From assembly GCA_958295665.1 (NCBI GenBank), contig OY282558.1:17917409-17981408 (forward strand): a DNA stretch of 64,000 nucleotides, written 5' to 3'. The DNA is from Tipula vernalis (Eukaryota > Arthropoda > Insecta > Diptera > Tipulidae). How positions within the stretch are numbered: position 1 is the first letter of the stretch; each line of letters starts with the position of its first letter. The notes beneath the pieces were generated by a model. It was given only the letters and a program-made list of their open reading frames with translations. It did not search any database and had not been told where the DNA came from. The position numbers and the translations under genes were made by a program. Positions 61,690 through 64,000 of this stretch are shown in pieces.

Positions 61690-64000
61690 GAATTGTCCTC
61701 TGATTGTCGATGTATAGTATTGGTGAACTCTGTTGAACGCAGCCCACATTACGTCATTAATTCAGCTTCGGTAGTGGAAAGGGCCATTGTCTTCTGCAGA
61801 AGACACTTCCATGTGATAATGCCCTCGCCCAGAACAAATGCATAGCCGGTTGTTGACTTTCGCGTGTCAACATCGTGTACATATTAAGCATCGGAATATC
61901 TTCTCAATGTTGTCGACGATCCAGAATACTCTATTCCTCTTGCGGCCGTTTTATTCAAATATCGAAGAATGCGCTTGACGGCCGAAACACGGGGTTCTTT
62001 TGGTTTGCCCAATTGTTTGCTTACTTCTCCCACTGCATATGAAATGTCTGGTCTGGTCACGATAGCGGCAAACATAAGTGATCCAATCGCTTGCTGAAAC
62101 GGGAAGTCGACGCTGCCCCCTTCGCACAATTTAGTAAAATATGACATTGCGGTCGGCTGGATTCGAAATGTGCTTCGAACCCTGCATGTTGAAATTTTCG
62201 ACGATTTTCTTGATGTATGCGTTCTGATTGATGAAAATCGTCTTCTTCTTTTTGTTTCGATGTATCTCCATGCCGACGTAATGACAAACGCTGTCTCGTG
62301 TCATCTCAAAATTATCTGACAGATAATTCATCACTGTCTCAATCGTGTTTCTCCATTTCGACGAAAATCAATCTGTCATACACGTACAATAATAACATGA
62401 CTCTCACACCGTTGATATAGCCAATGAACACACATTGATTTGTCTTCGCATGCACTATGTGACTTGTTTCGCACTCTGGATACTTGCTTCAACCCATACA
62501 AACTTTTCTTGAGCCGGCAGACCATGTTGTCTTCCTCCATCTCCAGCCCTTTCGGTTCCTCCACGAAAATCTCTTCGTCCAGGTCATCGTTTAAAAACGC
62601 AGTTTTCACGTCGAACTGGAACATCACCAGATCTTCTGCTGCCCACTGCTTAACCACTTTTCTTCACCAAAAGTTCTTTTCGTTGCGTAAAACCTTTTGC
62701 GACAAGGCGAGCCTTGAAATCCTCGGAATTTAATGCTTCTTCATGCGTGATTGGCTCCAACAGGACACTCGTTCACTTTCTCAGGCAAATTATAACGCAC
62801 ATTTTTGGGTTCGTTCTCAATCTCTTACTCATCGTCATCTACTGTCAACGCGATATCATTTGTATCGAGTAACTCATTATTAGACATGGACGATTTATTA
62901 TGTCCATTGTCATTCGTGCTGATACACTGCGAATACTGTTCCATGACTACCAGCTTCTCTTTCGTTCGTAGCTCGGTCGACGATTTCTGAATCAACACTT
63001 GCTTCTTGACATCATGATCCACATCTTTCTCATTGAGGTTTACGTTGCAGCTCACGATGATCTTCTGTGTGTCTGGATCAAGCAGCCGAAAGTTCTTCGA
63101 CGTCGACTCGTATCCAACTAGAAACACCTTCTTTGCCTTGGCGTCCCATTTTTGCGACCACATTACAAATCACTATCTACCAAAAATTCGCATACGACCC
63201 ATTTCTGGTTTTACACCAAACCAATTCTCGTATGGAGTTGCGTTCGGACATTTCTTATTCGACGATCTGTTTAAGATATACACGGCTTCTGGCCATAAAC
63301 ACTTCTGCAAACCGCTGGCATTCCACAACGCTATGTATCTCACGCTCCACACGCTCATTTTGCTCAGGTGTGTATGATGCGATTCGCTCAACTGTCACTG
63401 CAGCATTCGACAGCACTCATACAATCTTTATTGACAAATTCAGTACCGTTGTCGAAACTAATATGATTCACTGAATTGCATGTCGAATTGCGAAAAATGG
63501 TTGCACATACTCCTTATCGTGTCCACATTCAGATGTCACAATCGATGATGCAATTGCTCATGCACGACAGACTCAGAATTTACACGTTTATCGATTCTCT
63601 GTCGAAACATCATACACAATTGCTTGCGGTTCATTTTTCACGCCAGCAGTAAACACGATAAACACGACAGCATCCATCATTTTGTAGCCATCATGGGTTA
63701 ACATTATCTCAAAACCCTTCGATGTGGCCGACGCCGTCGAGAATAAATTCTGCTTCAGCTCAGGAACATGCTGTACGTTCTTCAGGTGTCTCTTCTCCCA
63801 CACACCGTTGACCTTGGGTTCGATTAGAATTGTGCCCCTGCTACGAATCGGTAGACGAAAGCCGTTCGCGATTTGGACAAACCGCTCGACATCGCACCTC
63901 TTATAATCAACGAACCATTCGACGCGAGAAGACATGTGTTATGTGGCACCCGAATCAGTAATCCAATCGTTCCTGTAGTCTATTGCTGTTCCACTCTCGT
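61690..64000 (-). pseudogene. Second Copia retrotransposon, broken, running off the right edge
   Basis: On the minus strand from 64000: protease ITDSGAT followed by a stop (63948) and then HMSSRVEWF, and integrase segments including QNERVERE and ASGLQKCLWPEAVYILN. RT follows with FDVKTAFLNDDLDEEIFVE, KSLYGLKQVSR, and LLYVYDRLIF where the catalytic YVDD should be. Next come the connection (GSLMFAAIVTRPDISYAVGE) and RNase H (DTRKSTTGYAFVLGEG, ALSTTEAEL) to about 61740. Several frameshifts and stops, plus the altered YVDD, show it is inactive. Gag lies outside the window. It differs from the Copia at 33351-36071 and is a separate family. Confidence 0.88.

Overview
This window looks like insect nuclear DNA, most likely from a fly. 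It is strongly AT-rich and has long gene-free stretches full of poly-A/T runs, a 128-bp TA microsatellite and other microsatellites. Short eukaryotic exons end at GT donors. Nearly every recognisable protein comes from a eukaryotic transposon. I see no operon, CRISPR array or rRNA. The fly assignment is inference from texture and transposon families, not from a species-diagnostic gene.

Host genes are sparse. The best is the first coding exon of a secreted DOMON-domain protein of the copper monooxygenase (MOXD1/DBH-like) type (minus strand, 29451-29756). A 66-codon C-terminal exon lies at 17208-17408 (+) and I cannot name it. A possible first exon of 86 bp sits at 58295-58380 (+), and there is a cluster of splice-like signals near 12971-13109 (+).

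The rest is layered transposon debris. 5.7-7.5 kb: a foldback element built on a ~172-bp satellite. 8.8-11.7 kb: a MITE, a LINE scrap, a pogo/Tigger remnant and a 1.24-kb TIR element carrying a GC-rich hairpin. 17.7-29.2 kb: a ~6-kb tandem duplication. Both copies hold a decayed piggyBac gene, a solo LTR and a second foldback element; copy A alone has a later solo LTR for which copy B preserves the empty site. 31.8-36.4 kb: a Tc1 element (DD34E, one frameshift) inserted in a Copia element that keeps one LTR and a Copia-type initiator-tRNA primer site. 36.7-38 kb: a third foldback element. 38.2-39.7 kb: a LINE. 40-43.3 kb: a Ty3/gypsy remnant with a 252-bp TA-flanked MITE in RNase H. 44.5-46.7 kb: a pogo/Tigger element and a mariner. 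50.2-57.4 kb: a nested island with a retroposon inside a LINE, and a BEL/Pao element split by a BED-finger hAT element that itself holds a PIF/Harbinger deletion derivative with TAA target duplications. 61.7-64 kb: a second, broken Copia element running off the right edge.

No transposon gene here appears intact; Tc1 is closest. The most informative features are the structural ones: three unrelated foldback elements each built from ~140-172-bp subrepeats, the duplicated block with its filled and empty LTR site, and several insertions whose target duplications let the order of events be read.
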